In this document: in pieces, positions 24,596 through 32,694 of the stretch | Layout: each line of letters starts with the position of its first letter | How positions within the stretch are numbered: position 1 is the first letter of the stretch | Assembly: GCA_038246785.1 (NCBI GenBank) | Contig: JBBRVP010000037.1 | Location: 1 to 34,974 of the forward strand | Source: JBBRVP01 sp038246785 | Lineage (GTDB): Bacteria; Actinomycetota; Actinomycetes; Jiangellales; Jiangellaceae | DNA: 34,974 nt | Direction of reading: 5' to 3' | Position numbers and translations under genes: made by a program | The notes under the pieces: model-generated | What the model was told of the DNA's origin: nothing | What the model saw: the letters and a program-made list of their open reading frames with translations, nothing else | The model's database searches: none

Positions 24596-25755
24596 GCCAG
24601 CGTCTCCGCGAGCTCGCTCTCCACCTGCGCCATGAGCCGCTCGCGCAGCTCGGGGACGGGGATCCGGGCGATCAGATCGGCGAAGAACCCGCGGACGACG
24701 AGTCGGCGCGCCTCGTCGACGGGGATTCCGCGGGCCTGCAGGTAGAACAGCTGCTCGTCGTCGAAGCGCCCCGTGGCACTGGCGTGGCCGGCGCCTACGA
24801 TCTCACCGGTCTCGATCTCGAGGTTGGGTACGGAGTCGGCGCGCGCGCCGTCGGTGAGCAGCAGGTTGCGGTTGAGCTCGAAGGTGTCGATGCCGACGGC
24901 TTCGGGGCGGATGAGGACGTCGCCGACCCAGACGCTGCGTGCGCCGTGGCCCTGCAGAGCACCCTTGTAGAGCACGTTGCTGCGGCAGTGCGGCTGGGAG
25001 TGGTCGACGAACAGCCGGTGCTCGAGGTGCTGGCCGGCGTCGGAGAAGTAGAGACCGAGCAGCTCGGCGTCGCCGCCGGGACCGTCGTAGGTCACGGTGT
25101 CGACCATCCGGACGAGGTCGCCGCCCAGGCTCACCTGGACCGAGCGCACGGTGGCGTCGTGCCCGACGCGCACGGCGGTGTGGCCGCTGTGCACGGCGCC
25201 GTCGTCCCAGAGCTGGAGCGAGACGAGGTCGAGGTGGGCGCCGTCGCCGACGAGCACGGACACCTCCGCGCCGTAGACGGCGGCGCCGCTGTGCTCGAGC
25301 ACCACGGTGGCCCGCGCGTGCCGACCGATGTCGAGGACGAGGTGACCGCGCACGACGGCGTCGGGGTCCTTGCCGGTCAGCGTGATGCGGACGGGCGTGT
25401 CGAGCTCGCGGCCGTCCGGCACCCTTAGGTGCATGGCGCCGCCTGAGTGGGCCATGGCGAGCGCCGCCGGGCGGTCGACCGGTGCCGGGACGCCGAGCGC
25501 CAACGCCTCGGCCGTGCCGATCTCACGCAGCTCCACGCCGGCGGGCAGGTCGGTGTCCCACTGCAGGTGCGCGTCTCCCGGCGCGTCCGGCGTCGGCTCG
25601 TCGAGCAGCCGGCGCAGGCGCTTGAGCGGCGTGAACCGCCAGTCCTCCTCCCGCCCGGTCGGCACCGGGTGGTCGGCCGGGTCGAACGAGGCGACGCGGT
25701 GCAGCGCGCTGCCGCCGTGCCGGCCCGCCGGCCCGGCCTCCAGGGTGATCGTCAT
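24592..25755 (-). CDS. sufD: SufD, Fe-S cluster scaffold subunit
   Basis: The 387-aa protein has the SufB/D beta-helix core and the C-terminal EIVGAGHASATGRFDDEQLFYLQARG segment, which holds the family's conserved His and helps bind SufC. It forms SufBC2D with its neighbours. ATG 25755 begins one base after the sufB stop. No intein is present here, in contrast to sufB. Confidence 0.96.
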   Translation of the reverse strand: MTITLEAGPAGRHGGSALHRVASFDPADHPVPTGREEDWRFTPLKRLRRLLDEPTPDAPGDAHLQWDTDLPAGVELREIGTAEALALGVPAPVDRPAALAMAHSGGAMHLRVPDGRELDTPVRITLTGKDPDAVVRGHLVLDIGRHARATVVLEHSGAAVYGAEVSVLVGDGAHLDLVSLQLWDDGAVHSGHTAVRVGHDATVRSVQVSLGGDLVRMVDTVTYDGPGGDAELLGLYFSDAGQHLEHRLFVDHSQPHCRSNVLYKGALQGHGARSVWVGDVLIRPEAVGIDTFELNRNLLLTDGARADSVPNLEIETGEIVGAGHASATGRFDDEQLFYLQARGIPVDEARRLVVRGFFADLIARIPVPELRERLMAQVESELAETLA

Positions 25756-25756
25756 C

Positions 25757-28700
25757 TCAGCCGACCGCGCCTTCCATCTGCAGCTCGATCAGCCGGTTGA
25801 GCTCGAGGGCGTACTCCATGGGCAGCTCGCGGGCGATCGGCTCGACGAAGCCGCGCACGATCATCGCCATGGCCTCGTCCTCGGTGAGCCCGCGGCTCAT
25901 GAGGTAGAACAGCTGGTCCTCGCTGACCTTCGAGACCGTCGCCTCGTGACCCATGGCGACGTCGTCCTCGCGCACGTCGACATAGGGGTAGGTGTCGGAG
26001 CGGCTCACGGTGTCGACGAGCAGGGCGTCGCACTTGACGGTGCTCTTGCTGTGGTGGGACCCCGGCTCGACCTGGACCAGGCCGCGGTAGGAGGTGCGAC
26101 CGCCGGCTCGGGCCACCGACTTGCTGATGATGGTCGAGGACGTGTACGGAGCCAGGTGGACCATCTTCGAGCCGGCGTCCTGGTGCTGGCCCTCACCGGC
26201 GAAGGCGATGGAAAGCGTTTCTCCCTTTGCGTGTTCACCCAACAGATAGACCGCCGGGTATTTCATTGTCACCTTGGATCCGATATTGCCGTCGATCCAT
26301 TCCATTGTTGCGCCTTGCGCCGCGGTGGCCCTTTTCGTGACGAGGTTGTAGACATTGTTCGACCAATTCTGGATGGTCGTGTAGCGGCAGCGGGCGTCCT
26401 TCTTGACGATGATCTCGACGACCGCTGAGTGCAGGCTGTCCGAGGAATAGATCGGGGCAGTGCAGTTGTGGACGGCGAAGCCGCTCGCGAGGTAGCTGTC
26501 CGGGTGCGGGACATCGAAGTTGTAAACCGGTTGCGCCCCCTCGCGCGTCGTGTGCCGGCGGATCGGCACCAGGAAGTACGACCCCGCGTCCCGCACGAGC
26601 CGTGGTCCCCGGCCCCATGTCGTCCACTGCACCTGGAACAGGTCCTGGCGGGTGACCTGCCGGCCGAGGATCTCGCCCGGACCGCCGGGTCGGCGCAGCT
26701 CCACCGTCGCGAAGATGTCCAGCCGGGCCAACACCGCCTGAAGCTGCAGGGCGAGCACCCGAGACGTGGTGTGGACGCGCGTCCAGGTCGCGTTGTGGCG
26801 CGGGACGACGTTGCCGTCGCCGCGCACGTACGTCTCGAGCAGGTTGGTGAGGAACTCGCGGTCCTGCGCGACCACGTCACCCCGCAACCGCTTCGTCGCC
26901 GAGCCGGTGCCAGCGAGCGAGCGCATGGCCTCGTAGCCCGTCTTCGTATAGACGAGCACGCGAGCCGAATGCTTGCTCTCCTCGACGAGCACGGAGCCGG
27001 CGGCGTCGTAGAGCGACTTGCAGAGCTGCCTCACCTCGTCGACGTAGGCGAACTCGTCGGAGTGGAACGAGAACTCCAGCGCCTTGCACCCGTTGACCAG
27101 GCATGCGCGACCCTCGGCGAGGTAGTAGCCGAGGAGACGTGCAAGCTCCAGCGGGAAGACGACGGGCGGCGGCGCGGGTCGCGGCTTCGGGAAGACGAGG
27201 AAGTCGCCTTCCTCGACGTCCTTGGCCGGGACCCACTCAGGGTCCGCGGCCAGCAGTCGCCTGCTGTCCACCTCGGGCAGCCAGCCGTTGCGCGGCGCGC
27301 GCCGCACGCGCACGTCGTCGCGACGGACGACGTGCAGCGGATGCTCGTCGGTGACGGTGAAGGCGTTCGCCGGCGAGACCGGCGTGAACGTGTGCAGGTC
27401 TCCGCGGTAGTCACGCCGTTGGACGGCGGAGACCCGGACCGGCCGGCCGGCACCACTGAGCACGACGTCCCCGACCTTGACCTGCTCGATCGGGCGCCAC
27501 TCGCCGTCAGCCGTCGCGACGAGCTCGCCGGCTGGCAGGCACCCTTCGACATAGTGCACGTAGGAGCCCTCGTCGGCGATGATCAGCGTCCGCTCGAACT
27601 GGCCCATGTTCTCGGTATTGATGCGGAAGTAGGCCTGCAGCGGGATCTCGACCTGGACGCCCTTGGGCACGTAGATGAACGAACCGCCTGACCACACCGC
27701 GGTGTTGAGCGAGGCGAACTTGTTGTCGCCCGGCGGGATCACCGAACCGAAGTACTCCTGGAAGAGCTCGGGGTGCTCGCGCAGGCCGGTGTCGGTGTCG
27801 AGGAAGATGACGCCCTGCTCCTCGAGGTCCTCGCGGATCTTGTGATAGACGACCTCGCTGTTGTGCACCACGATGCCCTCGGCGACGAAGTTGTGCGGAC
27901 CGTCGACCTCGATGTCGTACACAGGCTCGACGGCGTAGGGCTCGATCGAGGAGACACGCGCGAAGCCGACGTGCTCGGTCACGTGCGTCCGGAAGGTCGT
28001 GCCGCGCGCTGTCGTGCTGCTGTGGAAGTAGCGGCGCCGTCCGAAGCGGCCGGTGCGCTTGGGGTTGCGGCAGTCGAGCCGGTCGAAGTCACCGGTGATG
28101 TGCAGCCGGTGATCCGGGACGAGCCGCTCCGGCTCGAACGGGTGCCGGCTGGCGAAGCCGTAAGGCCCCGCGGCCCGCAGGCCGCAGAGCTGGGCCAGGG
28201 CGGCACCGGCTTCCAGCATGGGCAGGTTGACGCTCGTGAGCATGACCGAGCCTGACCGCGCCGGACCGACATAGCCGTCGGCGTCGACCCAGCCACCGAG
28301 GAACGCCAACCGCTCCTCGAGCGTCAGCCCGAAGACCCATGCCGGAAGCTGCTTCGTGTGTGCCTGCCCAGCGAACCCGTAGTCGTACATCCAGTCGACG
28401 AGCCCGCGCGAGTTGACCACGAGACGATCGTCGTCGGCAGCGATGGCGGTGAGGCCGAACTGCTCCCGGACGACCCGGGTGAGCTCCGCCCGCAACTCGG
28501 CATCGGTCGCCGGCACGGCGAACTGCACGCGATGGGTGCGTCCGGCGCTCTGTAGCGATCCGTCGCCGAGGTAGTAGCCGAGCAGCCAGAGCAGGTCGGG
28601 CGTGGTCCACAGTGGACCGAAGGGCTCGCCGCGACGGTGCAGAGCGGCGTCGAGCCGCATCGGCTCGCCAAAGTCCGGGAGGCCCCGCGGCACGGCCACC

Positions 28701-29395
28701 AGGTCACCGGGGCGCAGTTCGGCGACGGTCTTCCAGCGCCGGGCGTAGCGCGCCCGCTGCCGGCCCGGCTTGCGCTCGTCGGCGAGCGTGAGGAACGGGT
28801 GGTTGTCGGTGGCCCGGATCCTCCGAGTGCCGACCTTGACCTCGTAGGTCTGCCGGACGTCGGTCTGAGCGGCCGCCTTGACCGGTGCCACGACGAAACG
28901 GCCGGTCGTCTCGTCGAGGGCGAAGACCTCGTCTCCGGGCTCGATCTCCTTGACGACGACGTGCCCACGATTGGCCGTCCACACCACGGTGTCCTGCGCG
29001 ACGCATTCGTACTGAGCCGCCACTCCGGCGACCAGTCGTTGCTTCTCCGCCTCGGGGATCCCGAGCTTGTCGTAGGTGTTCTTGATGTCCGCCGGCAGGT
29101 CGTCCCAGCTGGCCGCCTGCTTCTCCGTCGACCGGACAAAGTACTTGATGTTGTCGAAGTCGATGCCGGACAGATCGGCGCCCCAGGTGGGCATCGGCTT
29201 GCGACCGAACAGCTTGAGTCCCTTGAGCCGGGTCGCCAGCATCCAGTCCGGCTCCCCCTTGAGCGCCGAGATCTCGCGGACGACGTCCTCGGACAGGCCG
29301 CGCCTGGCGATCGCTCCGGCGGTGTCGGAGTCGGCCCAGCCGAACTGGTAGCGGCCTAGACCCTCGAGCTCGGGGTGGCTGACGTCGGTCGTCAT
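25757..29395 (-). CDS. sufB: SufB precursor carrying two inteins
   Basis: The continuous 1212-codon frame contains three extein parts: residues 1-130, 513-618 and 978-1212. Joined, they give a 471-aa SufB, the normal length. The N-extein begins MTTDVSHPELEGLG; the middle one has AVWSGGSFIYVPKGV and RTLIIADEGSYVHYVEG; the last has CTAPIYSSDSLHSAVVE, whose first Cys is also the +1 residue of intein 2. SufB is the cluster-building subunit of SufBC2D. ATG 29395 overlaps the sufR stop and has GGAGG nine bases ahead. Activity requires both inteins to splice. The tract at 26211-26380 has low G+C. Confidence 0.97.
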   Translation of the reverse strand: MTTDVSHPELEGLGRYQFGWADSDTAGAIARRGLSEDVVREISALKGEPDWMLATRLKGLKLFGRKPMPTWGADLSGIDFDNIKYFVRSTEKQAASWDDLPADIKNTYDKLGIPEAEKQRLVAGVAAQYECVAQDTVVWTANRGHVVVKEIEPGDEVFALDETTGRFVVAPVKAAAQTDVRQTYEVKVGTRRIRATDNHPFLTLADERKPGRQRARYARRWKTVAELRPGDLVAVPRGLPDFGEPMRLDAALHRRGEPFGPLWTTPDLLWLLGYYLGDGSLQSAGRTHRVQFAVPATDAELRAELTRVVREQFGLTAIAADDDRLVVNSRGLVDWMYDYGFAGQAHTKQLPAWVFGLTLEERLAFLGGWVDADGYVGPARSGSVMLTSVNLPMLEAGAALAQLCGLRAAGPYGFASRHPFEPERLVPDHRLHITGDFDRLDCRNPKRTGRFGRRRYFHSSTTARGTTFRTHVTEHVGFARVSSIEPYAVEPVYDIEVDGPHNFVAEGIVVHNSEVVYHKIREDLEEQGVIFLDTDTGLREHPELFQEYFGSVIPPGDNKFASLNTAVWSGGSFIYVPKGVQVEIPLQAYFRINTENMGQFERTLIIADEGSYVHYVEGCLPAGELVATADGEWRPIEQVKVGDVVLSGAGRPVRVSAVQRRDYRGDLHTFTPVSPANAFTVTDEHPLHVVRRDDVRVRRAPRNGWLPEVDSRRLLAADPEWVPAKDVEEGDFLVFPKPRPAPPPVVFPLELARLLGYYLAEGRACLVNGCKALEFSFHSDEFAYVDEVRQLCKSLYDAAGSVLVEESKHSARVLVYTKTGYEAMRSLAGTGSATKRLRGDVVAQDREFLTNLLETYVRGDGNVVPRHNATWTRVHTTSRVLALQLQAVLARLDIFATVELRRPGGPGEILGRQVTRQDLFQVQWTTWGRGPRLVRDAGSYFLVPIRRHTTREGAQPVYNFDVPHPDSYLASGFAVHNCTAPIYSSDSLHSAVVEIIVKKDARCRYTTIQNWSNNVYNLVTKRATAAQGATMEWIDGNIGSKVTMKYPAVYLLGEHAKGETLSIAFAGEGQHQDAGSKMVHLAPYTSSTIISKSVARAGGRTSYRGLVQVEPGSHHSKSTVKCDALLVDTVSRSDTYPYVDVREDDVAMGHEATVSKVSEDQLFYLMSRGLTEDEAMAMIVRGFVEPIARELPMEYALELNRLIELQMEGAVG
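26211..26380 (-). other. Low-G+C tract inside the SufB C-extein
   Basis: By hand count this 170-bp stretch is about 52% G+C (89 of 170). Its codons include many AAT, AAA, GAA, GCA, ACA, GGA, TTG and CTT, which neighbours avoid. The protein it encodes (WSNNVYNLVTKRA to ETLSIAFAG) is normal SufB. It begins about 85 bp beyond the intein 2 junction. Confidence 0.75.
26465..27541 (-). mobile_element. SufB intein 2 (359 aa, LAGLIDADG-type)
   Basis: The intein lies between YVHYVEG and CTAPIYSS, the site and length I recall for the Mycobacterium tuberculosis SufB intein. Block A is CLPAGELVAT, block B is FTVTDEHPLH (H67), and the C-terminus is VYNFDVPHPDSYLASGFAVHN-like with H358 and N359. The +1 residue is Cys. 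The endonuclease motifs read LLGYYLAEG (E143 at the usual Asp) and LETYVRGDG (D242), so one catalytic Asp is replaced by Glu and cleavage may be weak. Splicing residues are all present. Confidence 0.95.
27860..29005 (-). mobile_element. SufB intein 1 (382 aa, LAGLIDADG homing endonuclease)
   Basis: The intein interrupts SufB between AAQYE and SEVVYHK. It starts with C1 (CVAQDTVVWT, block A). Block B is RIRATDNHPFLT (T66, H69), and the end is VYDIEVDGPHNFVAEG then IVVHN (blocks F and G, H381 and N382). The +1 residue is Ser. The central domain has LLGYYLGDG (D148) and FLGGWVDADG (D243), an intact pair of LAGLIDADG motifs, so homing activity is plausible. The splice junctions follow from extein continuity and are exact to the codon. 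Confidence 0.95.
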
Positions 29396-30099
29396 CGGGC
29401 GGCCCTCCTGCGGGGGGACGTGGTGGGTGTCGGGATCGGTGCGGGGGTCGCGTCGGGGACGTGCGTGGTGCAGACGTGCTCGCCGTGGGCCAAGGTGGCC
29501 AGGCGCTGGACGGGGACGTCGAGCAGACGGGAGAACACCTCGGTCTCGGCCTCGCACAGCTGCGGGAACTCGGCGGCCACGTGCTGCACGGGACAGTGTC
29601 CCTGGCAGAGCTGGACGCCGTGAGCGGTGGGGCCGAGCGGGCGTGTGCTGGCGGCGTAGCCGTCGCCGGACAGGGCTTCGGCGAGGGCGGCGGCCCGGTC
29701 GCGCGACGCTGGGCCGGCGGCCGCGACGACGTCGCGGTAGCGGAGCTCCAGATCGGACACCCGGGCCGCGGCGAACCGCCCTACGGCGGCCGGTCCGGCC
29801 TCGGCGGCAAGGAAGCGCAGCGCCGAGGCGGCGAGGTCGTCGTAGGCGGTCGCCATGGCGGCGTGTCCCTGCTCGGTGACGCGGTAGGCGCGGGCGGGAC
29901 GGCCGGGTCCCCGGCGCGGGGCGCGGACGTCGTGCTCGCCCACCCGACCCTCGGCGACCAGGACGTCGAGGTGGCGGCGAACGGCCTGCGGGGTGAGCCC
30001 GAGGCGCTGGGCGACGGCAGAGACGGTGACCGGGCCCTGCTCGAGGACGACCCGGGCGACGCGCTCGCGCGTGCCGGTGTCAGGGGCGGTCGATATCAC
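29392..30099 (-). CDS. sufR: SufR-type Fe-S-sensing transcriptional regulator
   Basis: The 235-aa protein has an N-terminal winged HTH (residues 12-75: TVSAVAQRLGLTPQAVRRHL, wing GPGRPARAYRVT) and a C-terminal set of cysteines: C165 and C169 in LCQGHCPVQH, C182, and C210. Three such Cys bind a [4Fe-4S] cluster in SufR, which represses suf when clusters are plentiful. GTG 30099 lies seven bases after a TAACAT box, so the transcript seems leaderless. Its stop overlaps sufB (ATGA), making it the first gene of the operon it should control. Confidence 0.93.
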   Translation of the reverse strand: MISTAPDTGTRERVARVVLEQGPVTVSAVAQRLGLTPQAVRRHLDVLVAEGRVGEHDVRAPRRGPGRPARAYRVTEQGHAAMATAYDDLAASALRFLAAEAGPAAVGRFAAARVSDLELRYRDVVAAAGPASRDRAAALAEALSGDGYAASTRPLGPTAHGVQLCQGHCPVQHVAAEFPQLCEAETEVFSRLLDVPVQRLATLAHGEHVCTTHVPDATPAPIPTPTTSPRRRAAR

Positions 30100-30112
30100 A
30101 ACGCCGATGTTA
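30099..30112 (-). promoter_or_regulatory. Candidate SufR operator over the suf promoter
   Basis: On the minus strand the sequence reads TAAC-ATCGGC-GTTG, differing by one base from the inverted repeat CAAC-N6-GTTG reported for cyanobacterial SufR. It contains the -10 box TAACAT (30107-30112) and runs to the first base of the sufR GTG. A weak -35 GCGACG (complement of 30131-30136) lies 18 bp upstream. Binding here would block the promoter, giving autoregulation. Confidence 0.5.
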
Positions 30113-30163
30113 CCTAATGGAGCGGACACTCGTCGCCCCGGGTCCTGCGCGAGGATGTGCACC

Positions 30164-31087
30164 GTGGGCGCTGCGGTCGAGGTGGAGCGGCTGGTCGTCC
30201 GCTACGGCCCGACCACGGCCGTCGAGGGCCTCGACCTCGCGGCACCCACGGCCGAGGTCACCGCGCTGCTCGGGCCCAACGGCGCCGGCAAGACGAGCAC
30301 GATCCGGGTCTGCGAGGGGCTGCTCCCGCCGGCCGCCGGGCGGGTACGGGTGCTGGGCGAGGACCCTCGTACGGGCGGCGCGGCGCACCGTGCCCGGGTC
30401 GGGGTGGTCCTCCAGGGCGGGGGCGGCGTCTACCCCGGCGCGAGCGCGCTGGAGATGCTGCGCCATGTCGGCGCGCTGCACGCGGACCCGCTCGACGTCC
30501 ACGGGCTGGCCGACCGGCTCGGCCTGCACCGCAGCGGTCGCACGCCCTGGCGCCGGCTCTCCGGCGGAGAGAAGCAGCGGCTGGCTCTTGCGATGGCCGT
30601 CGTCGGACGCCCAGAGCTGGCCTTCCTCGACGAGCCCACCACCGGACTGGACCCCCAGTCGCGGCACGAGACGTGGTCGCTGGTCGACGACCTGCGCCGC
30701 GACGGCGTCACGGTGGTGCTCACCACGCACCTCATGGAGGAGGCGGAGCGTCTCGCCGACCACGTGGTCGTGGTCGACCGGGGGCGCGTGGTCGCCGCCG
30801 GCACCCCGGCTGAGCTCACCGGCGGGGAGTCCGAGGCCGACGTCCGCTTCTCCGCACCTCCGCGGCTCGACCTCGCCGCGCTGGCGACCGCGCTGCCCGA
30901 CGGTGCCGCCGCGACGGAAGTGCGCCCCGGCCGCTACCGGGTGCACGGCCGCGTGGACCCGGCGACGCTGGCGACGGTGACCGCCTGGTGCGCGGCGCGC
31001 GGGGTCATGCCACAGGACCTCGTCGTCGCCCGGCGCACGCTCGAGGACGTCTTCCTCGAGCTGACCGGCCGGGAGCTGCGCCCGTGA
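30164..31087 (+). CDS. ABC-2 type exporter ATPase
   Basis: The 307-aa ATPase has GPNGAGKTSTIRV (Walker A), LSGGEKQRLALAMAV (signature), LAFLDEPTTGLD (Walker B) and TTHLMEEAERLAD, followed by a C-terminal domain of the DrrA/CcmA type. GTG 30164 has GAGG eight bases ahead; ATG 30155 is in frame but too close to the same site. In many actinobacteria a similar pair lies beside suf genes and ctaA; here no ctaA follows. Cargo is unknown. Confidence 0.93.
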   Translation: MGAAVEVERLVVRYGPTTAVEGLDLAAPTAEVTALLGPNGAGKTSTIRVCEGLLPPAAGRVRVLGEDPRTGGAAHRARVGVVLQGGGGVYPGASALEMLRHVGALHADPLDVHGLADRLGLHRSGRTPWRRLSGGEKQRLALAMAVVGRPELAFLDEPTTGLDPQSRHETWSLVDDLRRDGVTVVLTTHLMEEAERLADHVVVVDRGRVVAAGTPAELTGGESEADVRFSAPPRLDLAALATALPDGAAATEVRPGRYRVHGRVDPATLATVTAWCAARGVMPQDLVVARRTLEDVFLELTGRELRP

Positions 31088-31860
31088 CCGCGACGACGCC
31101 AGGTTCCTACGCGCCCGCCGGCGCGCCCGCGCCGCTCGGCCGGATGGTCGGCCGGCAGGGGCTGCTCGAGACGCGGCTGCTGCTGCGCAACGGGGAGCAG
31201 CTGCTGCTCACGATCGTCATCCCGGTGACGCTGCTCGTCCTGCTCGTCGCAGTACCGGTCGTCGACACCGGCACGCCCCGTCGCGTGAACTTCCTCGCGC
31301 CCGGCGTGCTCGCCCTGGCCGTGCTGTCGACCTCGTTCACCGGGCAGGCGATCGCCACCGGCTTCGAGCGCCGGTACGGCGTCCTGGTGCGTCTCGCAGT
31401 CTCGCCGCTGCCTCGTGCCGCGCTCTTGACGGGCAAGGCGCTGGCCGTGCTGCTCGTCGAGATCGTCCAGCTGCTCGTGCTCAGCGCTGTGGCGCTCGCG
31501 CTGGGCTGGCGTCCGGACCCCGCCGGGCTGCCTGCGGCCCTCCTGCTCGTGGTGCTCGCCACCGCCGCTTTCAGCGGGCTCGCCCTGCTCATGGCCGGCA
31601 CGCTGCGCGCAGAGGCCACGCTGGCCGCGGCCAACCTGGTGTACGTCCTGCTGCTCGTCGGCGGCGGCATCGTCGTCCCGCTCGACCGCTTCCCCGCCGG
31701 TCTGCAGGGGCTGCTGGGCGCCACGCCCGTCGGGCTGCTCTCCGAGGGGCTGCGCCAGGCGTTCGGCGGGGGCACAGCGCCGTGGGCCGCCGCCGCCGGG
31801 CTGACGGCCTGGGCCGTGCTCCTGTGCGCCGCGGCTGCCCGCTGGTTCCGCTGGGAGTAG
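31084..31860 (+). CDS. ABC-2 type exporter permease
   Basis: The 258-aa protein has six hydrophobic segments, a cytoplasmic N-terminus with ETRLLLRNGEQLLLT and the ABC-2 signature-like GFERRYGVLVRLAVSPLPR. A further segment has GGGIVVPLDRFPAGLQ near the C-terminus. GTG 31084 overlaps the ATPase stop (GTGA), so the two form one transporter. Confidence 0.93.
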   Translation: MTATTPGSYAPAGAPAPLGRMVGRQGLLETRLLLRNGEQLLLTIVIPVTLLVLLVAVPVVDTGTPRRVNFLAPGVLALAVLSTSFTGQAIATGFERRYGVLVRLAVSPLPRAALLTGKALAVLLVEIVQLLVLSAVALALGWRPDPAGLPAALLLVVLATAAFSGLALLMAGTLRAEATLAAANLVYVLLLVGGGIVVPLDRFPAGLQGLLGATPVGLLSEGLRQAFGGGTAPWAAAAGLTAWAVLLCAAAARWFRWE

Positions 31861-31886
31861 GGCGCCGGGTGCACAGGTCCCGGACA

Positions 31887-31892
31887 TAGGGT
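31887..31892 (+). promoter_or_regulatory. -10 box for leaderless deacetylase-like transcript
   Basis: TAGGGT lies seven bases before GTG 31900, with no Shine-Dalgarno site between. Spacing matches that at surf1, sufR and the LD-carboxypeptidase gene. No good -35 hexamer is seen. Confidence 0.45.
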
Positions 31893-31899
31893 GCGCGCC

Positions 31900-32694
31900 G
31901 TGTCCGCCGACCGTCGCTCCGTGCTGCGCGGTGCGGCCGCCGCCGCGGCCGCGGCAGTGCTCGGCGGCTGCTCGGAGGCCGTGCCCGGCGCTTCCTCGAC
32001 GGGCACAGCCACCCGGATCGCGGGCGGCACCGGGCGCAGCGCAGCCGCGGGCCACCCGTCGACCTCGTCCAGACCGCCTGCGGAGCCGCCCGGCCCGGCC
32101 GTCGAGGTCGCGCACGGCGTCCGCACGCGATCGGCGGTCGCGCTCACCTTCCACGGCAGCGGCGACCCCGTGCTCGCCGAGCGGCTGCTTCGCCTCGTCG
32201 AGGGGGCAGGGGTGCAGGTCAGTGTGCTGGCCGTGGGCAGCTGGCTCGCGCGACACCCCGAGATGGCCGGTCGCGTCCTGCAGGGCGGCCACGACCTCGG
32301 CAACCACACGATGCACCACCTGCCGATGCGCCCGATGAGCGAGCCACAGGCCCGCCAGGAGATCGCCGGGTGTGCCGCCGAGCTCGCCCGTGTCGCCGGA
32401 TCGCGCGGGCGGTGGTTCCGGCCCTCCGCGATCCGGAGAACGACCGCGGCGATCCGGACCGCCGCGGGAGCCGAGGGGTACCGGACCTGCGTGTCCTACG
32501 ACGTCGACGGGCTCGACTGGCAGGAACCGCCGGCCACGACGGTGGTGTCCGCGGTCCTGGACGAGATCCGCCCAGGTTCGGTGGTGAGCCTGCACCTCGG
32601 TCATGAGGTGACTGTGCGTGCCCTGCCCGCCGTCCTGGCCGGCCTGCGCTCCCGCGGCCTGCGGCCGGTCACGCTCACGGAGCTGCTGGGATGA
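31900..32694 (+). CDS. Tat lipoprotein with polysaccharide-deacetylase-like domain
   Basis: The 264-aa protein starts with a twin-arginine signal (DRRSVLRG) and a lipobox (LGG-C24), so it is probably folded, exported and lipid-anchored. After a Pro/Ser linker the NodB-like domain begins. The family motif TFDDG reads TFHGSGD: H85-G86 replace the two Asp. The HTxxH metal motif is intact (H136, H140), and GSVVSLHLGHEV stands for the last motif. The RxP motif is FRPSAI. It may use altered metal/catalytic residues or not be a deacetylase. Its stop overlaps the next gene. Confidence 0.85.
   Translation: MSADRRSVLRGAAAAAAAAVLGGCSEAVPGASSTGTATRIAGGTGRSAAAGHPSTSSRPPAEPPGPAVEVAHGVRTRSAVALTFHGSGDPVLAERLLRLVEGAGVQVSVLAVGSWLARHPEMAGRVLQGGHDLGNHTMHHLPMRPMSEPQARQEIAGCAAELARVAGSRGRWFRPSAIRRTTAAIRTAAGAEGYRTCVSYDVDGLDWQEPPATTVVSAVLDEIRPGSVVSLHLGHEVTVRALPAVLAGLRSRGLRPVTLTELLG

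Noticed and set aside
26465..29005. Treating the endonuclease regions as separate genes or as an insertion that disrupts sufB
   Set aside because: The frame is continuous and every junction shows intein splicing residues, so the gene is interrupted only at the protein level.
25757..29557. Long upstream extension of sufB to 29557
   Set aside because: The 54 extra codons are a shadow of sufR; the ATG at 29395 has a ribosome-binding site and overlaps the sufR stop as expected.
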